Source: CAYVUM01 sp964619055
Lineage (GTDB): Bacteria; Pseudomonadota; Alphaproteobacteria; Rhodospirillales; Defluviicoccaceae
Direction: 5' to 3'
Assembly (NCBI GenBank): GCA_964619055.1
Contig: CAZUDB010000006.1
Span: forward strand, 1 to 64,000
DNA length: 64,000 bases
The notes below the pieces were generated by a model. That model worked only from the letters and a program-made list of their open reading frames with translations, was not told the DNA's origin and ran no database searches. Position 1 is the first letter of the stretch; the number at the start of each line of letters is the position of its first letter. Shown here piece after piece: positions 8,182 through 15,529 of this stretch. The position numbers and the translations under genes were made by a program.

Positions 8182-9729
8182 ATGGCCTTAAGTCCTCGCC
8201 TCGACCTTCGTCAATCGCAGACCCTGGTGATGACACCACAGCTGCAGCAGGCCATTCGTTTGCTGCAATTGTCTAATCTTGAGCTGAACGCATATGTTGA
8301 CACGCAACTTGAACAAAATCCCCTGTTGGAGCGCGACGAACAGGAACACGGAGGCGGAGATAACGGCTTTGCCACCGCCGCAGAAGGTGAGCCCAGCGGA
8401 GCATTGGGCGCGTTATCGACAGTCGACGCCGCCCTTGGCGATGCCAGTGGCGAAGCATCGCAGGCCGCACTTGATGTCGATTACGATAATCTGTTCGACG
8501 GCGATGGCGGCGGTGGAACCGGCGGTGAGCCACTGTCGGGCCTGACCTTCGACGGAGCCTCTGTAAATGGCGGCGGTGATCGGCGCAGCAGTTCCGCTGC
8601 CTTCGATGAGGCCGGCGAATTGGAAGGCACCCTCTCGGAGCGCCGCACGCTCCGCGATCACCTTCGCGAGCAATTGGCCTGCGACATCCAGGATCCGGCC
8701 GACAGGATCATTGCCGCCTATATGATCGAGGATTTGGACGAAGCCGGGTACCTTCGGTCTGACCTGAACGACCTTGCTGCAACGCTTGGGTGCGATCTTG
8801 CGCGCGTGGAGAAAGCACTTGCGCGGCTGCAGCAATTTGATCCGCCAGGAATCTTTGCCCGCGATTTACGCGAATGCCTGCTCCTGCAGTTGATCGATCG
8901 CGGCCCCGTGGACGACGCGATGCGCCTTTTGATCGCTCATCTGGATCTAGCTGGGCGCCGCGACTTCGCGGCTCTGGAGCGGCTCTGCGGCGTGCCGGCA
9001 GCAGAGATCCTGGATATGTTGGCGGAACTACGAAGCCTAAACCCTAAGCCTGCCACGGACTTCGAGCATTTCCTGCCCCAGCCGGTTACCCCGGATGTGC
9101 TCATGCGGCGCGATCCCGGTGGCGGCTGGCTCGTCGAGCTTAACAGCGAGACATTGCCGAGGGTGCTCGTCAACAATCAGTATTACGCCCGCGTCTGCCG
9201 CTCGACCTTGAAGAAGGACGAAAAAACCTACATCAACGAGTGTTTCCAAGCCGCCAACTGGTTGGTTAAGTCCCTGCATCAGCGGGCGACCACAATACTG
9301 AAGGTCGCCTCCGAGATCGTCCGTCAACAAAACGGCTTTTTCCACGTGGGGGTGCAGGCCCTTCGGCCCCTCGTGTTGCGAGACATCGCGGAGGCCGTGG
9401 AGCTGCACGAAAGTACCGTCAGTCGGGTAACCTCCAACAAGTTCATGGCAACACCGCGTGGGATCGTGGAGCTCAAGTATTTCTTCAGCCAAGCCATCGG
9501 CAGTTGCGATGGCAGCGGTGACGCGCTGTCGGCCGAATGGGTCCGCCAACGCATTCGCCAGCTCATCGAAGCCGAGCCGGCCGAACGAACTCTTTCCGAC
9601 GACGCACTTGTCGATATGCTTGGCAAGGAGGGCATCGAGATTGCCCGTCGGACCGTCGCGAAGTATCGTGAGGCAATGGGAATACCCTCGTCTGTTCAAC
9701 GAAGACGTGCCAGAGCCGTCGGATATTGA
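8182..9729 (+). CDS. rpoN: RNA polymerase sigma-54 factor
   Basis: Alternative sigma factor of 515 residues that recognises -24/-12 promoters with enhancer-binding activators. The N-terminal Gln/Leu-rich activator-interacting region (QSQTLVMTPQLQQAIRLLQL) is followed by a variable acidic and Gly-rich linker (about 55-140), then the core-binding region. The DNA-binding part ends in the RpoN box ARRTVAKYRE at residues 488-497. The order lptB-rpoN-hpf-ptsN is conserved in proteobacteria. Two likely targets of this factor, glnK and amt, lie in the same window at about 36 kb. Confidence 0.97.
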   Translation: MALSPRLDLRQSQTLVMTPQLQQAIRLLQLSNLELNAYVDTQLEQNPLLERDEQEHGGGDNGFATAAEGEPSGALGALSTVDAALGDASGEASQAALDVDYDNLFDGDGGGGTGGEPLSGLTFDGASVNGGGDRRSSSAAFDEAGELEGTLSERRTLRDHLREQLACDIQDPADRIIAAYMIEDLDEAGYLRSDLNDLAATLGCDLARVEKALARLQQFDPPGIFARDLRECLLLQLIDRGPVDDAMRLLIAHLDLAGRRDFAALERLCGVPAAEILDMLAELRSLNPKPATDFEHFLPQPVTPDVLMRRDPGGGWLVELNSETLPRVLVNNQYYARVCRSTLKKDEKTYINECFQAANWLVKSLHQRATTILKVASEIVRQQNGFFHVGVQALRPLVLRDIAEAVELHESTVSRVTSNKFMATPRGIVELKYFFSQAIGSCDGSGDALSAEWVRQRIRQLIEAEPAERTLSDDALVDMLGKEGIEIARRTVAKYREAMGIPSSVQRRRARAVGY

Positions 9730-9756
9730 GATGCCGAACCGTGCCTGCGCAGATGC

Positions 9757-9785
9757 TTGACACTCTCTGGGACGCCTTTTATGTT
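9757..9785 (+). promoter_or_regulatory. Candidate sigma-70-type promoter for hpf-ptsN
   Basis: TTGACA at 9757-9762 and TATGTT at 9780-9785 are separated by 17 bp, a near-consensus housekeeping promoter just inside the rpoN-hpf gap. Transcription would start near 9792 and leave a leader of about 240 nt before hpf. It would let hpf and ptsN be expressed independently of the upstream lpt operon. Recognised by eye only. Confidence 0.6.
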
Positions 9786-10034
9786 CCCGGCCTTCGCAAG
9801 AGCGGTAGCTCAAACGCCGCAGTGCCCGAGGGGTTATTGGCGTCCGGATGGCCGGCCAGCTTTTGCTCAGGCGGGCCGCCCCCGCGGCAGCACCGGACTG
9901 AACACCACCCGACGCCGGAGTCCGAGGATAAAGACGACTGGTTCGGCCTCGCCGAGGACGCTGCTTACGCTCCGGATGCACACTCCGGCACCGGTCGTTG
10001 CGCTCCGTTCCTTGCGGGATTTGGAGTGAACATA
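9786..10034 (+). other. Long leader between rpoN and hpf
   Basis: The 305-bp gap between rpoN and hpf stays open in the hpf frame, but its translation is low-complexity and unlike hibernation factors, so I treat it as an untranslated leader downstream of the candidate promoter at 9757. I see no strong hairpin terminator in it. Confidence 0.4.
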
Positions 10035-10610
10035 ATGGACATTGCCATCCAGGGAAAGAACTTGGACGTGGGAACCTCGCTTCGCGATCACGTGGAGCGC
10101 CAGGTTGACAGCGTGGTGACGAAGTACTTCTCCCGCGCCCACAATGCAAATATCACGATCACCAAAGATGCCAATCGGTTTCGGGTGACCATCACGGTCC
10201 ACCCCAAGACGGGTCTGGTCGTCCAAGGCCATGGCTCAGCCCATGACGCTTATGCCGCGTTCGACTCCGCGCTTGAGCGCATCGCCAAGCAAGTGCGCCG
10301 CTACAAACGCCGCCTCAACGACCATCACCGGGATCGTGGGGATGACGGCTCCATACCGGCACAACACTATGTGATCGCGGCTGAAGCCGGTGACGACGAA
10401 TTGCCGGAGGAGAGTCAGCCCGCCGTGATTGCCGAAATGGTTACAAGTATCGAGACTCTGACGGTTAGCGAAGCTGTGATGCGCATGGACTTGGCTGATT
10501 TACCAGCGTTCATGTTCCGCAACCGGGGGCACGGTCGACTTAACGTCGTCTTTCGCCGCCCGGACGGCAATATCGGTTGGATTGATCCCCAAAACGCTCA
10601 GATGGCCTAA
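10035..10610 (+). CDS. hpf: Ribosome hibernation promoting factor, long form
   Basis: Long-type HPF of 191 residues that dimerises 70S ribosomes into inactive 100S particles. The N-terminal S30AE/YfiA domain (MDIAIQGKNLDVGTSLRDHV through RRYKRRLNDHH) is joined by an acidic linker to a C-terminal dimerisation domain (VSEAVMRMDLADLPAFMFRN, then GRLNVVFRRPDGNIGWIDP). The ATG at 10035 is preceded by GGAGTGAAC and matches the family start. A longer in-frame ORF from 9726 has no homology upstream. It lies directly before ptsN. Confidence 0.94.
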   Translation: MDIAIQGKNLDVGTSLRDHVERQVDSVVTKYFSRAHNANITITKDANRFRVTITVHPKTGLVVQGHGSAHDAYAAFDSALERIAKQVRRYKRRLNDHHRDRGDDGSIPAQHYVIAAEAGDDELPEESQPAVIAEMVTSIETLTVSEAVMRMDLADLPAFMFRNRGHGRLNVVFRRPDGNIGWIDPQNAQMA

Positions 10611-10625
10611 AAGGGCGCCTCTGCC

Positions 10626-11090
10626 ATGGAAATTCCTGAACTGTTGAGACCCGACGCGGTCTTTGCTCATTTGCGTGCGACCAGCAAAAAGCAAGCCCTC
10701 CAGGAGTTGTCAAAGCGGGCTGCGCAGGTGACAGGTCAAAATGAACGCGCTGTGTTCGACGTGCTGATGGAGCGCGAGCGACTCGGCACCACCGGTGTCG
10801 GCAACGGGATCGCGATTCCCCATGGTAAATTGTCGTCTTTGGACCGTCTCCACGGCCTTTTCGCTCGCCTAGATCAGCCCATCGACTTTGACGCGATCGA
10901 TGATCGACCAGTAGATTTGATCTTCCTGCTGCTGGCGCCGGAGTCGGCGGGTGCCGACCATCTCAAGGCGCTCGCCCGGGTTTCCCGATTGCTTCGGGAC
11001 CGGACCGCTTGCGAGAAACTGCGCGGAACGGAAGACGCCGAAGCGCTTTATGCGCTTCTCGTAGACAGCGCCACGTCACGCGCCGCGTGA
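10626..11090 (+). CDS. ptsN: Nitrogen-related PTS EIIA protein
   Basis: EIIA-Ntr of 154 residues, phosphorylated by the PTS-Ntr relay and used to regulate potassium, nitrogen and envelope responses rather than to import sugar. The phospho-accepting His is His66 in GIAIPHGKLSSL. The RERLGTTGVGNGIAIPH stretch and the C-terminal LLAPESAGADHLKALARVSRLL segment are diagnostic of EIIA domains. It starts 15 bp after hpf and is the last gene of the rpoN block. hpf and ptsN are usually co-transcribed. Confidence 0.96.
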   Translation: MEIPELLRPDAVFAHLRATSKKQALQELSKRAAQVTGQNERAVFDVLMERERLGTTGVGNGIAIPHGKLSSLDRLHGLFARLDQPIDFDAIDDRPVDLIFLLLAPESAGADHLKALARVSRLLRDRTACEKLRGTEDAEALYALLVDSATSRAA

Positions 11091-11146
11091 CACCAAAATG
11101 ACCTCCGCCTTCGGGCAATCCCGTCCGCAATAACGCGCCCTGCAGC

Positions 11147-11581
11147 CTAATCGTTGCCGCTAGGACGTTGACCGGTTCGAATGTCAATCGTGCGCACGGC
11201 GGGCTCTGGCATCCGACGCTCGAGCAGAATGTGGAGCAAGCCGTTATGGAGGTCGGCGCCAGTGACCTCAATCCCCTCGGCCAGGACGAACATGCGCTGA
11301 AATTGGCGGGCTGCGATGCCGCGGTGGAGGAATATGCGCTCACCATCATCCTCGGTGCGCCGGCCGCGAATGACGAGCTGATTATCCTCCAATGACACCG
11401 ACAAATCGGTTTTCGCAAAGCCGGCGACAGCTACAGTGATCCGCAATCCGTGATCGCCAACCTGCTCGATGTTGTAGGGCGGATATCCCTCCTGCGATGC
11501 CTTGGAAACATGATCGAGGACACGTTCGAGGTGATCGAACCCGAGCATGAGGGGGCTATTGAATCCGGACATTCGTGTCAT
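11147..11581 (-). CDS. Small heat shock protein, Hsp20/IbpA family
   Basis: ATP-independent chaperone of 144 residues that holds unfolding proteins. The N-terminus, with SPLMLGFDHLERVLD and YPPYNIEQVGDH, matches alphaproteobacterial HspA/IbpA proteins. The alpha-crystallin domain spans about residues 35-130 (ITVAVAGFAKTDLSVSLEDNQLVIRG with RRTEDDGERIFLHRGIAARQFQR). The C-terminal I-x-I-like anchor is weak. The ATG at 11581 is the family start. It faces ptsN convergently, and a heat-shock-type promoter candidate lies about 80 bp upstream. Confidence 0.93.
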   Translation of the reverse strand: MTRMSGFNSPLMLGFDHLERVLDHVSKASQEGYPPYNIEQVGDHGLRITVAVAGFAKTDLSVSLEDNQLVIRGRRTEDDGERIFLHRGIAARQFQRMFVLAEGIEVTGADLHNGLLHILLERRMPEPAVRTIDIRTGQRPSGND

Positions 11582-11659
11582 GTCATTCCGTCCCGACCGA
11601 TGGCGGTCTCGCCGCCGATGACCGCCCGCTGAGGTCGAGCTATCGTATCGACCGTGCAG

Positions 11660-11688
11660 ACATGGGTCGAAGCGGTTCATTCTGTCAA
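11660..11688 (-). promoter_or_regulatory. Candidate heat-shock (RpoH-type) promoter for hsp20
   Basis: Read on the minus strand, TTGACA (11688-11683) is followed after 16 bp by CCCATGT (11666-11660). This resembles the alphaproteobacterial sigma-32 pattern CTTG...CYTATNT. It would give a leader of about 70 nt before the hsp20 ATG. The -10 is imperfect, so this is a candidate only. Confidence 0.45.
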
Positions 11689-11801
11689 CAATGGCCCATG
11701 GTAAATTCGGCCAAAGTGGTCGGCTAGCACCAGTTGACACGAAGTGTGGCAGCCAGAGTGTCGCGCGCGCAACCGCAACAGTTTGTGGCTAAAATGACGT
11801 G

Positions 11802-11966
11802 TTAATCATTCGGCGTCGATGTCGACGATGCCGGAGGCGTCTCAGACTTTTCCTGCTGTTTTGCGGCGGCCTTCTCTTGCCTTGAACTGATTCGCTCCGC
11901 CTTTTTGGCCGCCTTCTGACGATCACGCTCCATACGGTCGAATCGATAATTTGGTTTTCTCACCAT
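11802..11966 (-). CDS. Small basic conserved protein of unknown function (54 aa)
   Basis: A 54-residue frame beginning MVRKPNYRFDRMERDRQKAA and continuing as a Lys/Ala/Glu/Gln-rich predicted helix, with a Ser/Thr/Pro-rich acidic tail ending PND. The RKP-(N/D)-YRFERxERxR opening recurs at the start of short proteins I recall from many alphaproteobacteria, so I take it as real. The strong charge pattern suggests a single amphipathic or coiled helix. Its function is unknown. It lies about 70 bp after another small Ala/Lys/Arg-rich protein on the same strand, and the two may form one transcript. Confidence 0.6.
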   Translation of the reverse strand: MVRKPNYRFDRMERDRQKAAKKAERISSRQEKAAAKQQEKSETPPASSTSTPND

Positions 11967-12036
11967 CGTTGCTACACATCGCCTTGAACGGGTTTTCTGG
12001 ACGGCCTCAGCGCCGGAAACAGGTCGACCTCAGCGC

Positions 12037-12258
12037 TCAATCGTGCTTGCGAGGCCGCGGCGATTTGGCTCGCTTAGGTGCGGCTTTCACCTTCTCAGCC
12101 TCTGATTTTGCGTCACGCTCCAGCCGTGCCGCTCGTTGCCGGTCCTGAAGGGCCTGTCGACGACTCTCATCGCTATCGACTATCTGTTTCCACAATGGAA
12201 CGTTAGGCTTGGAGTTATCGCCAAACATATCAGCGATTTGTTTTTTGCTATGTGCCAC
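12037..12258 (-). CDS. Small basic protein of unknown function (73 aa), GTG start
   Basis: Frame ending at 12037. I place the start at the GTG at 12258 because GAGGAG lies about 9 bp upstream; an in-frame ATG at 12285 has no ribosome site. The product reads MAHSKKQIADMFGDNSKPN, then a charged helix (SRRQALQDRQRAARLERDAK), then a Lys/Ala/Pro/Arg tail ending PRKHD. I do not recognise the family. The composition resembles its downstream neighbour at 11802-11966. It lies between cspA and hsp20 on the same strand, which suggests a stress-linked role (inference). Confidence 0.5.
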   Translation of the reverse strand: MAHSKKQIADMFGDNSKPNVPLWKQIVDSDESRRQALQDRQRAARLERDAKSEAEKVKAAPKRAKSPRPRKHD

Positions 12259-12295
12259 TATTATTGGGCTCCTCGGGTGTGCCATGCGACGGTGA

Positions 12296-12315
12296 GCGGG
12301 CAAAATATTGCCCGC
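12296..12315 (-). repeat. Perfect hairpin between cspA and the 73-aa gene
   Basis: GCGGGCAA (12296-12303), loop AATA, TTGCCCGC (12308-12315): an 8-bp perfect stem with a 4-nt loop, 67 bp downstream of the cspA stop. No T-run follows on the minus strand, so it may be a weak terminator, a transcript-stabilising hairpin, or an operator for the next gene. Confidence 0.5.
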
Positions 12316-12382
12316 CCAGTCTACAGATCGGCACGCGCGAAGCCGTACATACCGATGGTCAAGCCGTGTCGATCCACACGAC

Positions 12383-12586
12383 TTACGCAGGCTTCAAGTT
12401 ATCGGCAGCGAACTTGCCACGCTCCTGCACGACGTCGAACGAAACCTTCTGACCCTCAACAAGTTCGTCCATGCCGGCACGCTGTACCGCGGAAATGTGA
12501 ACGAACACGTCTTTGGAGCGGTCGCTGGGCTCGATGAAGCCGAAACCGCGCTGAACGTTGAAGAACTTTACTGTACCGACAGCCAT
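12383..12586 (-). CDS. Cold-shock domain protein
   Basis: CspA-type nucleic-acid chaperone of 67 residues. RNP1 is QRGFGFIEP and RNP2 is DVFVHISAV; the rest (MAVGTVKFFN, LVEGQKVSFDV) completes the five-stranded OB fold. A perfect AAGGAGG ribosome site precedes the ATG at 12586. Bacteria usually carry several such genes and the cold-induced one cannot be told by sequence. The 290-bp divergent gap to the hemolysin III gene presumably holds its promoter and leader. Confidence 0.95.
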   Translation of the reverse strand: MAVGTVKFFNVQRGFGFIEPSDRSKDVFVHISAVQRAGMDELVEGQKVSFDVVQERGKFAADNLKPA

Positions 12587-12878
12587 AAAGGCCTCCTTTT
12601 GTTTCCAGTGCAATGGCGCACGCCAAAGATGGCGTGTCACCGGTATCGGCTTCATGGATATCTTGAAGAAACGTCCAGGCGGACATATCGGCAAGCGGCC
12701 GAAGCTGATATCGACACAACTGGGGTGATCTCAATTCGATTTCAAGCGGTCCCACGTCCGACGTTTGGCCTTGCGGCGAAACCGAAACGAGACGCGATTG
12801 ATTGTCGAGCCGAACAGCCTAGTCATGACGGTGCGAGTGGGTTTGATCGCTCGGCCCTACTGACAGAGATATGCTCTC

Positions 12879-13517
12879 ATGTATCCACACTACACCAAGT
12901 CGGAACGCCTGGTCGATGGCATCATCCACGCCATTGGAATCATACTCTCGCTGATCGGCATTGGCGTGCTGCTGTCGATCGCTCTTCCAGCTGATAATGT
13001 CAGCTTAACGACAGCCGCGGCCCTCTACAGCGCCGGCCTGATCGCCATGTTCGGATTTTCCGCCGCCTACAATGGTGTGGCGGACCCCTCGCGCAAGGAA
13101 AGGCTCCGGCGCTGTGACCATGCGGCGATCTATCTGATGATCGCAGGCTCCTACACGCCGTTTACCGCCATTGGAATGGGCAATGCAGCCGGCTATACGC
13201 TGCTCGCAGGCGTGTGGGTCGTGGCGATCACAGGTGTGACATTGAAGCTCGGATGGCCGCGCCGATTTGAGCGTGCGTCCATCGCCCTTTACGTGGTGCT
13301 CGGGTGGATGGGGCTTGGGGCCCTGAGTTCGATCGTCGACGCACTGCCGGCGACAGCGCTGGTGCTGCTTGGCGCCGGGGGCGTTCTCTACACGGCCGGA
13401 GTACTGTTTCACCTGTGGACGTCGCTGAAGTACCAGAACGCGATCTGGCATGCGTTCGTGCTGATCGCCGCCGGGTGCCACTACTTCGCGATCTTGGAGA
13501 TCATTAGGCCGGCGTGA
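12879..13517 (+). CDS. Hemolysin III family (PAQR) membrane protein
   Basis: Integral membrane protein of 212 residues with seven predicted helices. The family marks are present: HYTKSERLVDGIIHAIG at the N-terminus, FGFSAAYNG, RRCDHAAIYLMIAGSYTPF in the third helix, and HLWTSLKYQNAIWHAFVLIAAGCHYFAI near the end. The His and Asp residues in these stretches match the proposed zinc site of PAQR proteins. The bacterial role is not settled; haemolysis is reported only for a few. It is a single gene on the plus strand. Confidence 0.92.
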   Translation: MYPHYTKSERLVDGIIHAIGIILSLIGIGVLLSIALPADNVSLTTAAALYSAGLIAMFGFSAAYNGVADPSRKERLRRCDHAAIYLMIAGSYTPFTAIGMGNAAGYTLLAGVWVVAITGVTLKLGWPRRFERASIALYVVLGWMGLGALSSIVDALPATALVLLGAGGVLYTAGVLFHLWTSLKYQNAIWHAFVLIAAGCHYFAILEIIRPA

Positions 13518-13610
13518 CGATGATGGGGCACGCATGCGCGCATCGATGACAACCTCGACACGCCTTGCCAAGCCAGCCCCCGTTGCGGCCGCCCATTCAG
13601 GCAGCCCCAA

Positions 13611-13633
13611 CCCCTGACCCTATCGGTCAGGGG
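13611..13633. terminator. Hairpin between convergent genes (possible bidirectional terminator)
   Basis: CCCCTGACC (13611-13619), loop CTATC, GGTCAGGGG (13625-13633): a 9-bp perfect stem lying between the hemolysin III gene and the convergent DsrE gene. There is no clean T-run on either side, so termination is likely but not certain. Confidence 0.55.
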
Positions 13634-13655
13634 CAAGCGGGCTCAGCTCGACAGC

Positions 13656-14120
13656 TTAGAACGACATGACCTTTGTAGACGGCGCCAATTGCACTTGAAT
13701 GGTGTCCTTGCTTCCGGGCAAGACGCCGTCAATCCAATCATCCGAGGTTAGGCCTGCGCGCTCCGTGCACATCCCGCATACGTAGACGGTGGCTCCGTCC
13801 GCGATGAGAGTTTTCAGGCGCTCCTGCGTGGCCGCGAGTTCGGCAGCATCTGTGCCCTCGGCCATCGCCTTATTGGCCAGAGTGACCGCCCGAACGTTAA
13901 GAAACAACACCACGGGGTGGCCCATCTGCCGGACCTGGCGGGCATAATGAAACGCCATGTCGGCAGTCCAGGCGTCGTCCGTGGTCAGGTTGACAAACAG
14001 CGTGGTCGACTCGGCGTCGGCTGCCGCACGCGACATGGTGACCGGCGCCGTGACCAGCATGAGTGTCACCAGCGCGCTCCAAACATGAAGGCTTAGACGG
14101 TTGACTGTCAGGTATTTCAT
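13656..14120 (-). CDS. Exported DsrE family protein
   Basis: Predicted periplasmic DsrE/DsrF-like protein of 154 residues. An N-terminal signal (MKYLTVNRLSLHVW...VTMSRAAA, about 32 residues) is followed by the DsrE fold: TLFVNLTTDDAW, ARQVRQMGHPVVLFLN, then GATVYVCGMCTERAGL. The two Cys in VCGMC sit where sulfur-relay DsrE proteins carry their reactive Cys. Sulfur transfer is therefore possible, but the secreted form has no assigned substrate. ATG 14120 is chosen for the signal peptide; an in-frame ATG at 14147 adds nine residues. It lies 61 bp after the PCuAC copper chaperone gene on the same strand. Confidence 0.85.
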   Translation of the reverse strand: MKYLTVNRLSLHVWSALVTLMLVTAPVTMSRAAADAESTTLFVNLTTDDAWTADMAFHYARQVRQMGHPVVLFLNVRAVTLANKAMAEGTDAAELAATQERLKTLIADGATVYVCGMCTERAGLTSDDWIDGVLPGSKDTIQVQLAPSTKVMSF

Positions 14121-14181
14121 GGATCGCGGACCTCTCGTTTTTCGCATGTTAAAACCAGCGTTGGTCGTGCGCGAGGCCCGA

Positions 14182-14694
14182 CTATTCAGGTTTAGCGTGT
14201 TGTCTGGTAGCGTCATCCGTCCCGTCGTGCTCGGGAATGGCCGCTTCGGCGGGGCTCCTAGCGCCCGCCGCGAGCACCGGAACCGAGACGTTGACTTCGC
14301 CGGCCGTCTCAAACGTCAGCGTGACGGGCACCGTCTGTCCCTCCACGAGCGGAGCCTTCAAGCCAATAAACATGACATGAAGGCCGCCGGGTTGCAGTGG
14401 CACAGTGGTGTCGGCCGGAATATCGATGGTCGCGACGCGGCGCATCTTCATGATCCCCTCCTCCATGATGTGGGTGTGAAGCTCCACCACCTCGGAGACG
14501 TCGGCAGACGCGGAGACCAAGCGGTCGACATCACCAGTGTTGGCGATGCTCATAAACGCCGCGCCCGCACCAGCCATGCCGGCCGACGCACGGGCCCAGG
14601 GATCTTTGATATCGATGTCGCTGGCGACAGCCGTTCCAGCGGTGAGTGTTAGCGCCACTGCGGCGGCAGCGGCGGTGTCGTATGGTTGTTTCAT
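14182..14694 (-). CDS. Periplasmic copper chaperone PCu(A)C
   Basis: Secreted Cu(I) chaperone of 170 residues that delivers copper to cytochrome c oxidase. The copper motif H-x10-M-x21-H-x-M is exactly present: His73, Met84, His106, Met108. A signal peptide ending TAVA-S (about residue 24) precedes the domain start DIKDPWARAS. The ATG at 14694 follows GAAGGTG. The last 20 residues (PEHDGTDDATRQHAKPE) are a charged extension beyond the domain. It is flanked on the same strand by the DUF2946-like gene upstream and the DsrE gene downstream, an arrangement suggesting metal and sulfur handling together. Confidence 0.93.
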   Translation of the reverse strand: MKQPYDTAAAAAVALTLTAGTAVASDIDIKDPWARASAGMAGAGAAFMSIANTGDVDRLVSASADVSEVVELHTHIMEEGIMKMRRVATIDIPADTTVPLQPGGLHVMFIGLKAPLVEGQTVPVTLTFETAGEVNVSVPVLAAGARSPAEAAIPEHDGTDDATRQHAKPE

Positions 14695-14788
14695 GAAAAG
14701 CACCTTCAAACTGGCGAAAGCTACATGCATGACGAGTGCCGCGCCGGAGCCCGGAGCGGTCCAATGACAGGTCTGAATGGAGACGGGC

Positions 14789-15232
14789 CTAGCCTGCGGG
14801 CGGGGCGCGCGGACCAAGCGGACCGAATATCGACGCAAGCAACGGCGACTGCGGGCAAGACGACGGCCTGAGCTGTTCGCCGGCGTGGCTCTGCCAAGGG
14901 ATCGCGGCATCGGGCGCCATAACGGCGCCCACTAAGGCCAGAGCAAAGGGACAAGGATCCGTTGGCGGGGCGGCGCCACTTCGGCTCCCGGGTACGCCGT
15001 CGCTGCTCGTGCCGCCGACGTTGACGGTCGTTACGCCGTGGCCCGTGCAAACAACGATCGACAGACCCTGCTCGCCTGCCGTCGCGCGGTCGGGCATAAA
15101 GCCGACAGGCATCGTGGCGCGCGCCAGAAGGACTAATGCCAGCGTTATGAACAGCCAACGCGGGCGCCTGCCTCGGACGTCCATGGCGGTCGATCGATCA
15201 ACTCTGAATGTGTGCCCGGCTGGCAGCGGCAC
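14789..15232 (-). CDS. DUF2946-like exported protein near copper chaperone
   Basis: A 147-residue product with one membrane or signal segment (RWLFITLALVLLARATMPVGFMP), then SIVVCTGHG and a later DPCPFALALVGA. The 'P-x-GFMP' turn followed by an (I/V)C(T) strand and a C-P-F/C-P-x-C region is what I associate with DUF2946 proteins, which often sit beside copper genes. A GTG at 15232 with GAGGAA upstream is used; an ATG at 15184 is the alternative. The function is unknown; a role in copper delivery would be inference from its neighbour 94 bp downstream. Confidence 0.6.
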   Translation of the reverse strand: MPLPAGHTFRVDRSTAMDVRGRRPRWLFITLALVLLARATMPVGFMPDRATAGEQGLSIVVCTGHGVTTVNVGGTSSDGVPGSRSGAAPPTDPCPFALALVGAVMAPDAAIPWQSHAGEQLRPSSCPQSPLLASIFGPLGPRAPPAG

Positions 15233-15529
15233 CGATTCCTCGCTCAGGTTGAGATGGCTGGGACTAACGGTGACTCCAGCGTCCTATCAACAGCTAAGAT
15301 AGACGATGGGCGACCCACAAGCCCCATAATCGTTTGGGCGTAGCCTGGATAATGTTTGACGGCGCGGCACCAAACCGAACGCGTCCCGATCCGATCTCAC
15401 TGTCCCTCCACTAGCGAATAAAGGCCAAATAGCCACGCGTCACTGTGACGGCCGCCACATCGCCGTCACCGGCAATCCCGTAAAGATCCAGCGACGCACG
15501 AGGTGCACCAGTCGAAGGAAGCGAGCGTT
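15233..15529. other. Divergent intergenic region
   Basis: About 300 bp between the minus-strand DUF2946 gene and the plus-strand TPR gene. It must hold both promoters; I see no clear consensus boxes, RNA gene or repeat. A GAAGGAAG ribosome site lies just before 15530. Confidence 0.4.

Noticed and set aside
9726..10034. N-terminal extension of the hibernation factor in the same frame
   Set aside because: The extension is low-complexity and unlike hibernation factors; the family start is at 10035.
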